IMG/VR virus record: IMGVR_UViG_3300017917_001946
Location: 1 to 64,000 of that record
From: a virus
DNA length: 64,000 bases
Reading direction: 5' to 3' (one strand)
The position numbers and the translations under genes were made by a program. Shown here one piece after another: positions 1 to 4,888 of this stretch. Every line of letters starts with the position of its first letter. The first letter of the stretch is position 1. The notes below the pieces were generated by a model that made no database searches, was not told the origin of the DNA, and saw only the letters and a list, made by a program, of their open reading frames with translations.

Positions 1-1
1 T

Positions 2-178
2 CCATACTATGTTATGGATTTTGATCACGTACGTGGGCGGAAGCATAAGAATGTAATGGAACTTATTCCTACACTATCCAAGAAGAAGATAGATGAAGAA
101 ATAGCTAAGTGTGAAATAGTTTGCTCAAATTGTCATAGAGTCAGAACTCATAATCGTAAAACTAAGAAATCTGAATAA
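2..178 (+). CDS. HNH endonuclease, C-terminal fragment cut by the window edge
   Basis: An open frame enters from the left edge and ends at TAA 176-178, giving 58 residues. It carries the second half of a zinc-finger HNH nuclease: a YVMDFDHV block holding the catalytic Asp-His pair, then IVCSNCHRVRT with the second CxxCH knuckle. It closely parallels the intact HNH protein at 1093-1488 (PYYMLDLDH and VVCANCHRIRT), so the two are paralogs. Such free-standing nucleases in phages are usually mobile homing enzymes; that role is inferred. The N-terminus is not visible. Confidence 0.85.
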   Translation, partial: PYYVMDFDHVRGRKHKNVMELIPTLSKKKIDEEIAKCEIVCSNCHRVRTHNRKTKKSE

Positions 179-186
179 TATCCTAG

Positions 187-215
187 TTGACTAGAATATA
201 TATAGATGATACAAT
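187..215 (+). promoter_or_regulatory. Promoter TTGACT-N17-TACAAT, leaderless
   Basis: The -35 box TTGACT is at 187-192 and the -10 box TACAAT at 210-215, with a 17-bp spacer and an upstream TGA giving an extended -10. Exactly six bases separate the -10 from the ATG at 222, so the expected transcript begins at or within a base of the start codon. The hexamers match those of the minus-strand promoter at 2575-2603. Confidence 0.75.
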
Positions 216-221
216 AAAAAT

Positions 222-332
222 ATGAACGAAAAAATACCAGGATATAAGCAGACTCCACCTGATTGGTGTGATGACTGCAATGCTGCTCCAGGAGGAGAAT
301 GTCCAGATTGTGGATGTACTCACAATTGCTAA
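222..332 (+). CDS. Cysteine-rich microprotein, possible zinc ribbon
   Basis: This 36-residue frame begins at an ATG six bases after a consensus-like promoter and has no ribosome binding site, so it is probably translated leaderless. The sequence has six cysteines: a DWCDDC knuckle, ECPDCGC and a C-terminal THNC. The CxxC pairs suggest one bound zinc, although two disulfides are also possible. It heads a run of four tiny genes (222-653) with 8-16 base gaps or overlaps, which looks like one transcript. I do not recognise a family, and the function is unknown. Confidence 0.6.
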   Translation: MNEKIPGYKQTPPDWCDDCNAAPGGECPDCGCTHNC

Positions 333-341
333 AGAGAAATT

Positions 342-425
342 ATGTTTGAATTTCTATTTATATCAGGATTGATAGTATTTAGTTTATTAGTGGTTATTAC
401 TCTTATTATGGATATAATTAATTAA
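342..425 (+). CDS. 27-residue single-pass membrane microprotein
   Basis: The frame starts at ATG 342, nine bases after the previous gene, behind an AAAGAGA ribosome-binding-like stretch. Almost the whole product is one hydrophobic helix (FLFISGLIVFSLLVVITLIM) with a short acidic tail, so it should sit in the inner membrane. No family is recognised. Its place in a run of similar microproteins supports its being real. Host-membrane or exclusion functions are common for such phage peptides but are only a guess here. Confidence 0.5.
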   Translation: MFEFLFISGLIVFSLLVVITLIMDIIN

Positions 426-433
426 GGATAAAG

Positions 434-580
434 ATGAAAAAGAAATTTTTAGGAATGATGGTTCTAATTGCGACAGCAATTGCTTTTGGTACATTTCTAG
501 TTAATACTATAAAAAAGGCGGGACTCGAAGACATCTTTGACTTCGACCTAAATGAAGAGATAGATGAAGAAGCTTTCTAA
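434..580 (+). CDS. 48-residue membrane-anchored microprotein with acidic tail
   Basis: ATG 434 lies behind AGGATAAAG, a plausible ribosome binding site. The product has a lysine-rich N-terminus (MKKKF), a hydrophobic segment at about residues 6-24, then KK and a strongly acidic C-terminus (EDIFDFDLNEEIDEE). This is the layout of a signal-anchored peptide. Its end overlaps the next microprotein gene by 17 bases. No family is recognised. Confidence 0.55.
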   Translation: MKKKFLGMMVLIATAIAFGTFLVNTIKKAGLEDIFDFDLNEEIDEEAF

Positions 581-653
581 ATTCCTTATTTGGTCTCTAT
601 TGGTCATAATGTTTATATCTAGCTTATCTGTATTTAGTCTTATATTGGAGTAA
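564..653 (+). CDS. 29-residue membrane microprotein overlapping the previous gene
   Basis: ATG 564 lies inside the end of the preceding gene in another frame, with GAGA upstream. The product MKKLSKFLIWSLL... is a basic N-terminus followed by one hydrophobic helix. It is the fourth and last of the microprotein run and may be translationally coupled to the gene it overlaps. Function is unknown; confidence rests mainly on the pattern and position. Confidence 0.45.
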   Translation: MKKLSKFLIWSLLVIMFISSLSVFSLILE

Positions 654-712
654 ATTTAGCCTTTTCCATTCTCCCGCCCTTTTCTGCCTTGATCGACCCG
701 TAGGGTCATAAT

Positions 713-889
713 ATGGCTAAAAGTGGCTTAGAGGGCCTACAGAGCAATTTAGAGGCATATTGTGGAAATGATGGTAAATGGGAATGTCTCTCTTCCGCCG
801 AATCACTTTTTTCGGGCGCACTTTTAAATCGCACTATATATAAATTGTTTCATGTGAAACATTGCCAGCGCCTCCGCAAAATAGTATAA
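713..889 (+). CDS. Possible 58-residue protein spanning the parS-like site
   Basis: A frame of 58 codons starts at ATG 713, with AGGG eight bases upstream, and ends at TAA 887-889 inside the -10 box of the tRNA promoter. It encodes a protein with two central cysteines and a basic C-terminus. The stretch 846-861 reads LFHVKH, which is simply the translation of the palindrome there. The region is GC-richer than its surroundings and holds a GACCC/GGGTC hairpin (695-707) and a CGCCGAA/TTCGGGCG hairpin (about 796-818), so it could equally be a noncoding control region. I treat the gene as doubtful. Confidence 0.3.
   Translation: MAKSGLEGLQSNLEAYCGNDGKWECLSSAESLFSGALLNRTIYKLFHVKHCQRLRKIV
846..861. 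promoter_or_regulatory. parS-like 16-bp palindrome
   Basis: TGTTTCATGTGAAACA differs at one central base from the widely conserved bacterial chromosome-partitioning site TGTTTCACGTGAAACA bound by ParB. It sits directly against the -35 box (862-867) of the tRNA promoter, so it could be a ParB loading site, an operator or both. No ParB gene is visible in this window. The near-identity is seen; the function is inference. Confidence 0.5.
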
Positions 890-890
890 T
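862..890 (+). promoter_or_regulatory. tRNA promoter TTGCCA-N17-TATAAT
   Basis: The -35 is TTGCCA (862-867) and the -10 is TATAAT (885-890), separated by 17 bp. The predicted start is at about 897, three bases before the 5' end of tRNA-Asn. It probably drives both tRNA-Asn and tRNA-Gly. Confidence 0.7.
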
Positions 891-899
891 TTTATATAT

Positions 900-972
900 T
901 GACCCATAGCTCAGTCGGTAGAGCGCAGAGCTGTTAACTCTGATGTCACAGGATCGAAGCCTGTTGGGTCAG
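900..972 (+). tRNA. tRNA-Asn (GUU)
   Basis: A full cloverleaf can be drawn. The acceptor stem is 900-906 with 965-971, the D arm GCTC/GAGC, the anticodon stem CAGAG/CTCTG with loop CTGTTAA (anticodon GTT at 933-935), and the T arm ACAGG/CCTGT. The discriminator base is G972. No CCA is encoded, so the end must be added by a nucleotidyltransferase. It reads AAC and AAU. Confidence 0.93.
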
Positions 973-976
973 CAAT

Positions 977-1050
977 GCGGATGTTGCATATCGGTAGTGC
1001 CTCTGCCTTCCAAGCAGAAGGGGTGAGTTCAATTCTCATCATCCGCTCCA
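977..1050 (+). tRNA. tRNA-Gly (UCC)
   Basis: The acceptor stem GCGGATG (977-983) pairs with CATCCGC (1040-1046). The anticodon stem TCTGC/GCAGA encloses CTTCCAA with anticodon TCC (1009-1011). The discriminator T1047 is followed by an encoded CCA (1048-1050), unlike the neighbouring tRNA-Asn. It reads GGA, a codon used very often in the glycine-rich fibre genes of this window. Confidence 0.92.
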
Positions 1051-1057
1051 AATAGTA

Positions 1058-1086
1058 TTGACATGATTCGATCCATTTTATATAAT
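1058..1086 (+). promoter_or_regulatory. Consensus promoter TTGACA-N17-TATAAT, leaderless
   Basis: A perfect -35 TTGACA (1058-1063) and perfect -10 TATAAT (1081-1086) are separated by 17 bp, with six bases from the -10 to ATG 1093. This places the transcript start at the ATG and makes the in-frame ATG at 1063, inside the promoter, untenable as the start. Confidence 0.8.
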
Positions 1087-1092
1087 CGAACT

Positions 1093-1488
1093 ATGAGGCA
1101 TAAAGAAGATATTATTAAACTTAGATCTGAAGGCAAGACTTATAATCAGATAGTAGAAATACTAGGTTGTTCTAAAGGAACCATTGCTTATCATTTAAGC
1201 GAAAGCGTAAAAGTTAATTATAATACTCGTAAAAGAAAATATAGACGTGTAATTGATAAGCACATTAGAGAGTATAAGGAATCCTTTGGCTGCATTGACT
1301 GTGGAGAAAAGTATCCATACTACATGCTTGATTTAGATCATATTACAAATGATAAAAAATTTAGTGTTTCTGATTATAGAAGCCATACTATAGATATAGA
1401 ATTAATAAAAGCAGAAATAGCAAAATGTGAAGTTGTCTGTGCTAATTGCCATAGAATAAGAACATACCAGAGATCTGGTAGAGAATAA
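1093..1488 (+). CDS. HNH homing-type endonuclease with N-terminal helix-turn-helix
   Basis: 131 residues from ATG 1093. An in-frame ATG at 1063 overlaps the promoter -35 and is rejected. Residues about 4-30 (DIIKLRSEGKTYNQIVEILG) form a helix-turn-helix. The nuclease half has CIDC, then LDLDH with the catalytic Asp-His pair, and CANCH as the second zinc knuckle: the standard His-Me finger HNH fold that nicks or cleaves double-stranded DNA. It lies between tRNA-Gly and tRNA-Arg, a common landing place for mobile phage endonucleases. It resembles the fragment at 2-178. Confidence 0.88.
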   Translation: MRHKEDIIKLRSEGKTYNQIVEILGCSKGTIAYHLSESVKVNYNTRKRKYRRVIDKHIREYKESFGCIDCGEKYPYYMLDLDHITNDKKFSVSDYRSHTIDIELIKAEIAKCEVVCANCHRIRTYQRSGRE

Positions 1489-1495
1489 ATATTAA

Positions 1496-1568
1496 CCCTT
1501 CGTAGCTCAGTGGATAGAGCGAGGCTCTTCTAAGGCCTGCGTCACACGTTCGAATCGTGTCGAGGGGG
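1496..1568 (+). tRNA. tRNA-Arg (UCU)
   Basis: The acceptor stem CCCTTCG (1496-1502) pairs with CGAGGGG (1561-1567, one G-T pair). The anticodon stem AGGCT/GGCCT encloses CTTCTAA with anticodon TCT (1529-1531), and the T arm is CACACG/CGTGT-type. CCA is not encoded. It reads AGA, the dominant arginine codon in most genes of this window. The convergent minus-strand gene ends two bases away at 1570. Confidence 0.9.
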
Positions 1569-1569
1569 C

Positions 1570-2187
1570 TCAGACTATATTAGTTATTATTCCGTCTGTA
1601 ACTGTTATTGTTTTACCATCAGCAGTTGTAAAAGATCCAGATGCACCTTTAAAGTTTACCCAATAAGATCCATTCCATTTAATCATGTCGCCAGAGGACT
1701 TACTTGTTAAAACTAAATTATGTAGCTCTTCCATCTCGAAACCGTTTTGAACTTTAACAAATATTTCACCGTTATTTTGTTGTTTACGTGTAACTATTCC
1801 AATAAATACTAAATGGGCTGGAGCCACTGGCTTATTTGCAAGTCCATATATAAGATTTCCATCTGTGCCCAGCCATACTGGATCCCCAGGATTTGCGCTA
1901 TTTGTATTTAATCCAGAAAGCAATCCTTCAGTAATTACATATCCCTGACCATTAACAGCAAGACTTGTCTCTATAAGACCCATAGTTTTACTAGAGGTAG
2001 ATTCCTGTGTATTTGATGCTTTCCCAACAATCATATTGGTTCCGTCATTACCAGTCGATCCAGTTACATAGACAGCTTGCCCTTTAGTTAAAGCAACACC
2101 AGCTTTTACTAAATGCTTTACAGTGCTTGTATATGAAGGTATAACAACAGGTGTTATATGAGGATCAGTTACTCTAATGCTTGTCAT
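1570..2187 (-). CDS. Virion structural protein, probable appendage or decoration protein
   Basis: 205 residues starting at ATG 2187, overlapping the stop of the upstream gene (ATGA). The central part (VKAGVALTKGQAVYVTG, then GYVITEGLLSG, GDPVWLG, and GEIFVKVQNGFEMEELHNL) matches a beta-rich protein that recurs in many uncultured aquatic phages as a virion or fibre component. The C-terminal 35 residues form a separate small beta module. It is placed with its partner at 2184-2456 on the strand opposite to the main structural block. Exact role unknown. Confidence 0.65.
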   Translation of the reverse strand: MTSIRVTDPHITPVVIPSYTSTVKHLVKAGVALTKGQAVYVTGSTGNDGTNMIVGKASNTQESTSSKTMGLIETSLAVNGQGYVITEGLLSGLNTNSANPGDPVWLGTDGNLIYGLANKPVAPAHLVFIGIVTRKQQNNGEIFVKVQNGFEMEELHNLVLTSKSSGDMIKWNGSYWVNFKGASGSFTTADGKTITVTDGIITNIV

Positions 2188-2456
2188 TTTCTATCTAACT
2201 CTAGTACAGCCACTTGAACGCCAGCATCTCCAATTGCATATATATTATCGCTCCAAGAAAGTTCAACGGTAAAAGATTGTCCTGGATATAATTTATGACC
2301 AAAATTAGATAAAGAAACATTTTCATTTCCAAGATAAGCATATCCCGTATCCATAATATTTTGTATAGATAATGTATTTGTAGAATGAATTATTTCTCTG
2401 GTAACCAAGTTTTGTGGTGTTCCATTTAAAGTCATTATTTTATGAGATAGCTTCAT
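2184..2456 (-). CDS. Small beta-rich virion-type protein
   Basis: 90 residues from ATG 2456 (MKLSHKIMTL). The frame is open further upstream, but the ATG lies exactly six bases after a TATAAT -10, so I take it as the start. The sequence looks like a single beta-sandwich (sheet-forming alternation, PGQSFTVELSW motif). It is coupled by ATGA overlap to the virion protein downstream, so it is probably a partner in the same particle substructure. No family is recognised with certainty. Confidence 0.6.
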   Translation of the reverse strand: MKLSHKIMTLNGTPQNLVTREIIHSTNTLSIQNIMDTGYAYLGNENVSLSNFGHKLYPGQSFTVELSWSDNIYAIGDAGVQVAVLELDRK

Positions 2457-2462
2457 GCATCT

Positions 2463-2492
2463 ATTATACAGCCTAATAAGGACAAAACCCAA
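2463..2492 (-). promoter_or_regulatory. Promoter for the 2456-1570 gene pair, leaderless
   Basis: On the minus strand TATAAT is at 2468-2463, with TTGGGT 18 bp upstream (2492-2487) and six bases from the -10 to ATG 2456. The -35 lies within the 3' arm of the upstream terminator hairpin. Confidence 0.6.
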
Positions 2493-2515
2493 TCAGAGGC
2501 GGATCCGATTGGGTT
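2480..2515 (-). terminator. Terminator hairpin AACCCAATC/GATTGGGTT
   Basis: On the minus strand a perfect 9-bp stem (2515-2507 with 2494-2486) has a 12-nt loop and is followed by TTTTGTCCTT. It ends the proposed small RNA or, alternatively, acts as an attenuator in the leader of the 2456 gene. Confidence 0.6.
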
Positions 2516-2569
2516 CTGCTGTTCTTGCGAACATGTACTGGGAGCAAGTGGGATGCTACGACCAGTACT
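2480..2569 (-). ncRNA. Candidate small structured RNA of about 90 nt
   Basis: A strong promoter (TTGACT-N17-TACAAT, 2603-2575) points into 95 bases with no plausible gene. The RNA would fold into three consecutive hairpins. The first is GUACUGG/CCAGUAC (2568-2562 with 2541-2535) with an inner AGCA/UGCU helix. The second is UGUUC-GCAA-GAACA with a GNRA-type tetraloop (2533-2520). The third is the 9-bp terminator hairpin (2515-2486) followed by a U-rich tract. A boxed promoter, three helices and a terminator are the hallmarks of a bacterial sRNA. A regulated 5' leader for the gene at 2456 is the main alternative. I recognise no known RNA family. Confidence 0.5.
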
Positions 2570-2574
2570 TAATA

Positions 2575-2603
2575 ATTGTAAAATAGTATAAATTCTAAGT
2601 CAA
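2575..2603 (-). promoter_or_regulatory. Promoter TTGACT-N17-TACAAT on the minus strand
   Basis: The -35 TTGACT is read at 2603-2598 and the -10 TACAAT at 2580-2575, with a 17-bp spacer. The predicted start is at about 2569. The hexamers are identical to those of the promoter at 187-215. No start codon follows in a sensible position. Confidence 0.65.
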
Positions 2604-2610
2604 CTATTTT
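2580..2610 (-). terminator. Weak bidirectional terminator-like hairpin AAAATAGT/ACTATTTT
   Basis: An 8-bp A/T-rich inverted repeat (2580-2587 with 2603-2610) lies just beyond the stop of the gene ending at 2622. It could end transcription of the minus-strand operon from 3706, and it physically overlaps the promoter of the candidate small RNA. Confidence 0.35.
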
Positions 2611-2621
2611 TTATAACTTTT

Positions 2622-2834
2622 TTAATCTATAGGATCTGGACTGTATGCTGGATTAGGTCCTAGCAAATAACCCTTTTCATGATATTCAACCATCTTAGAA
2701 ACTTCATCTGCCCCAACTGTAGATTTAGCTATAAGTGTAAGCATGTCATAAATTCTATGTAGCATGATATAAGTGACCATAGGTAAATTTTCTTCTATGG
2801 TCCCGTTTTCTTGAGGTATATTTTCTTCAGTCAT
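2622..2834 (-). CDS. Small conserved-looking phage protein of unknown function
   Basis: 70 residues from ATG 2834 (MTEENIPQENGTI). An earlier in-frame ATG at 2879 would overlap a better-placed small gene, and the chosen start has GGAAG five bases upstream and overlaps the previous stop. The protein is acidic at its N-terminus and has a helical middle (MVTYIMLHRIYDMLTLIAKS) and a proline-rich end. It is the last gene of a four-gene minus-strand operon downstream of the transglycosylase. Function unknown. Confidence 0.6.
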   Translation of the reverse strand: MTEENIPQENGTIEENLPMVTYIMLHRIYDMLTLIAKSTVGADEVSKMVEYHEKGYLLGPNPAYSPDPID

Positions 2835-2937
2835 TTGGTCTTCCAAGATCTTCCCAAAATTTTTCTCTACCCATTGCATCGGTTTCTGGGATCATTTTTG
2901 ATTCATATTCGGCAGGTTGCGGAATGTTATTTGTCAT
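2827..2937 (-). CDS. 36-residue nested microprotein
   Basis: This frame starts at ATG 2937, inside the end of the zinc-ribbon-like gene, and stops at 2827, inside the start of the next gene, so both junctions overlap by a few bases as in a translationally coupled operon. The product is hydrophilic with WEDLGRPND at its end. It fills what would otherwise be a 92-base gap. Function unknown. Confidence 0.55.
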   Translation of the reverse strand: MTNNIPQPAEYESKMIPETDAMGREKFWEDLGRPND

Positions 2938-3142
2938 TAATTTGCTCAACAGTTTTTTTAATATTTTCATACATATTTACACCTAAGTAGTTTTTATAGC
3001 TGCAAGATGTGCAGTATAAATATATATTGTCCTCCCAATCAAGGTTAGACATAAGAAGGCCCTGATCCATTGGACATTCAAGTCGTGGAGCAAGGCCTTC
3101 TTCTGCTAGCTGAAGGTATTTAGATACGTACTGTATCCTCAT
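2927..3142 (-). CDS. Small zinc-ribbon-like protein
   Basis: 71 residues with a clear ribosome binding site (AAAGGAAGG, three bases before ATG 3142). Cysteines at about positions 23, 44, 47 (CPMD... YLYCTSCSYK) make an incomplete zinc ribbon: one CxxC plus a lone upstream CP. The protein begins with a basic helical segment. It lies directly downstream of the transglycosylase and is co-transcribed with it. No defined function. Confidence 0.6.
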   Translation of the reverse strand: MRIQYVSKYLQLAEEGLAPRLECPMDQGLLMSNLDWEDNIYLYCTSCSYKNYLGVNMYENIKKTVEQINDK

Positions 3143-3154
3143 AAACCTTCCTTT

Positions 3155-3706
3155 CTAATTTGGGAATTCAGTTATGAATTCTTTGAATCTTGCCCCGTTA
3201 AGGGAAGACCATGATGACCAGTCAGTTCCGCCTTTAGTCATATAATACGTTATCTCTGAGTTTATTACTGGATCAAACAATAAAATATTTGATCTTAATT
3301 CAAATTTTTCTTTACGATCAATGCCGAGTTCACCCAACATATTAATCTGAAAAATTCCGTAGGAACTGTCTCCAGTTTTCCTGTTACCATTGTAAGCCAT
3401 AGGTCTAGCATTAGATTCTGACTTAGCAATAGCCCAAGCCATTTTAAGGGCTTTTCCTTCAAAACCAACAGCTGATAAAAGTTCTTTTAGTTCTTTGTCT
3501 GTTAGATTCTCAGAAGGCTTGTACACAGTAGTGCTGTACTTCTCTAAGGTTTCTTTCTTTAGTTGTACTGTCGATTTAGGTGTTTCCACCGTTAGTGCTT
3601 GAGTTGCTGTTGGACCAGGCTGGACTGTAAACAAGAATAATGTTATCATTCCTATATAAGACCAGTTGTGAGCAACATCGCTCAAACGCTCTTTGATTCT
3701 CTCCAT
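3155..3706 (-). CDS. Lytic transglycosylase / lysozyme-like protein with N-terminal membrane anchor
   Basis: 183 residues from ATG 3706, which has GGAGG at ideal spacing (8 bases). An upstream in-frame ATG at 3769 coincides with the promoter -35, and another at 3712 is too close to the GGAGG. Residues about 15-28 (WSYIGMITLFLFTV) are a signal or membrane anchor, followed by a Pro/Thr-rich linker. The C-terminal domain carries AIAKSESNARP with the catalytic glutamate (E97) and DSSYGIFQINM, the SLT/goose-type lysozyme signature. It would cleave peptidoglycan glycan strands, either for lysis or for release. It is first in a minus-strand operon. Confidence 0.8.
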   Translation of the reverse strand: MERIKERLSDVAHNWSYIGMITLFLFTVQPGPTATQALTVETPKSTVQLKKETLEKYSTTVYKPSENLTDKELKELLSAVGFEGKALKMAWAIAKSESNARPMAYNGNRKTGDSSYGIFQINMLGELGIDRKEKFELRSNILLFDPVINSEITYYMTKGGTDWSSWSSLNGARFKEFITEFPN

Positions 3707-3739
3707 TGGCATTTCCTCCTTTAGAGATAACGAACTATA

Positions 3740-3769
3740 ATAGTAGCATTGGCTATAAGTTACTGTCAA
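3740..3769 (-). promoter_or_regulatory. Promoter TTGACA-N18-TACTAT for the transglycosylase operon
   Basis: On the minus strand the -35 is TTGACA (3769-3764) and the -10 TACTAT (3745-3740), preceded by TGC (extended -10). A GTCAA/TTGAC inverted repeat (3765-3779) places a TTGAC on the plus strand as well, towards the divergent glycosyltransferase, but no convincing plus-strand -10 follows it. Confidence 0.65.
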
Positions 3770-3792
3770 GTCAGTTGACCAGAAAGAATTAA

Positions 3793-4803
3793 GTGGAAAT
3801 ATCTTATTATACTATTAGAGCGGGACTTAATCCAGCAGTAGGATTTGGTTATGCTGGTCAAAATATTGTTAATTCCCTACAAGAAATGGGACACACAGTT
3901 AAATTTGCTAACTCTAAACTTCCAGTTCAATTAAATTTTACACAACCACATCATTTTAAATTACATAAAGGACAATACCAAATTGGTTATACTCCTTGGG
4001 AATCTACAAAAATTAGAACAGAATGGCGTGATATATTTAATCAATGTGATGAGGTTTGGGCAACATCAGATTGGACAGCAGAAGTATATAAAAATAATGG
4101 CGTAACAAAACCTATATTTGTTTATCCACATGGAATTGAAAAAAAGTGGGCTCCATATAAAAGAATTTTACAAAAAGGAAAGCCATTAAAATTTTTACAT
4201 ATTGGAGAGCCTTCGCCAAGAAAAGACGGACAACTAGTAGTAGATACTTTTATAAAACTTTTTGGCAATAATCCAGAATATCACTTAACTGTAAAATGCC
4301 ATGGATCATCAACTATAAGAGTATATAATAAGTTCGATCAATTAATCTCACCAGATGAGATATATCATAATATTACTATTATAAAAGAAGAATATACTGT
4401 TGAACAATTAGTTCAACTTCATCATATGCATCATGTATTAGTTTATCCTAGTTGGGGAGAAGGTTTTGGTTTTATCCCGCTTCAAGCTTTAGCAACTGGT
4501 ATGCCAGTAATATCAACTTATGATTGGGCACATTATAAAAAGTTTTTAGGTCCCCTAAAGTTAAAGTCAAGATTGACAGATGCTTCAAAAGAAGGAGTTC
4601 CAAAAGCTGTTGGTGATCCACATCTTGGAAGTTTTTATCAACCAGATAAAGAACATTTAGAAGATCAAATGGTTGATGCAGCAATAAATTTTAAAGCATA
4701 CTCTGGTTATTACTTTGCTCAGTCAACTAAAATACATGAAGAATATAATTGGATTCAGTTGACCAATAATGCTTTCGATCATATTTTTAAAAAGTTTTCT
4801 TAA
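3793..4803 (+). CDS. GT-B glycosyltransferase, family 4-like
   Basis: 336 residues from a GTG start; no ATG is available before conserved sequence. The N-terminal half has a glycine-rich loop (NPAVGFGYAGQNI) and the C-terminal half the nucleotide-sugar site (FLHIGEPSPRKD, then VYPSWGEGFGFIPLQALATGMPVI). In the usual E-x7-E motif of GT4 enzymes the second glutamate is here a glutamine, so activity or donor handling may differ. Phage glycosyltransferases modify DNA, virion proteins or host surface polymers; nothing here distinguishes these. It lies between the lysozyme-like gene and the ribonucleotide reductase. Confidence 0.8.
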   Translation: MEISYYTIRAGLNPAVGFGYAGQNIVNSLQEMGHTVKFANSKLPVQLNFTQPHHFKLHKGQYQIGYTPWESTKIRTEWRDIFNQCDEVWATSDWTAEVYKNNGVTKPIFVYPHGIEKKWAPYKRILQKGKPLKFLHIGEPSPRKDGQLVVDTFIKLFGNNPEYHLTVKCHGSSTIRVYNKFDQLISPDEIYHNITIIKEEYTVEQLVQLHHMHHVLVYPSWGEGFGFIPLQALATGMPVISTYDWAHYKKFLGPLKLKSRLTDASKEGVPKAVGDPHLGSFYQPDKEHLEDQMVDAAINFKAYSGYYFAQSTKIHEEYNWIQLTNNAFDHIFKKFS

Positions 4804-4807
4804 CCTC

Positions 4808-4836
4808 TTCCCACCTGAATAAAAGTTTGGTAGAAT
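4808..4836 (+). promoter_or_regulatory. Probable promoter with extended -10 TGGTAGAAT
   Basis: TAGAAT (4831-4836) is preceded by TGG, and a weak -35 TTCCCA lies 17 bp upstream (4808-4813). It would drive the ribonucleotide reductase gene. Confidence 0.45.
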
Positions 4837-4888
4837 TAGTATCTTACTAAAAATTAATTAATCGCATATGGCGGAGAAAGAGTGTATT

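Noticed and set aside
63-221. Attachment site or integrase-related region near the tRNA genes
   Set aside because: No integrase gene and no duplicated tRNA 3' end was seen in the window; tRNA genes alone do not indicate integration.
3765-3790. Divergent plus-strand promoter for the glycosyltransferase from the GTCAA/TTGAC repeat
   Set aside because: A TTGACC is present at 3775-3780, but no acceptable -10 box occurs 16-18 bp downstream; AATATC is the best available.
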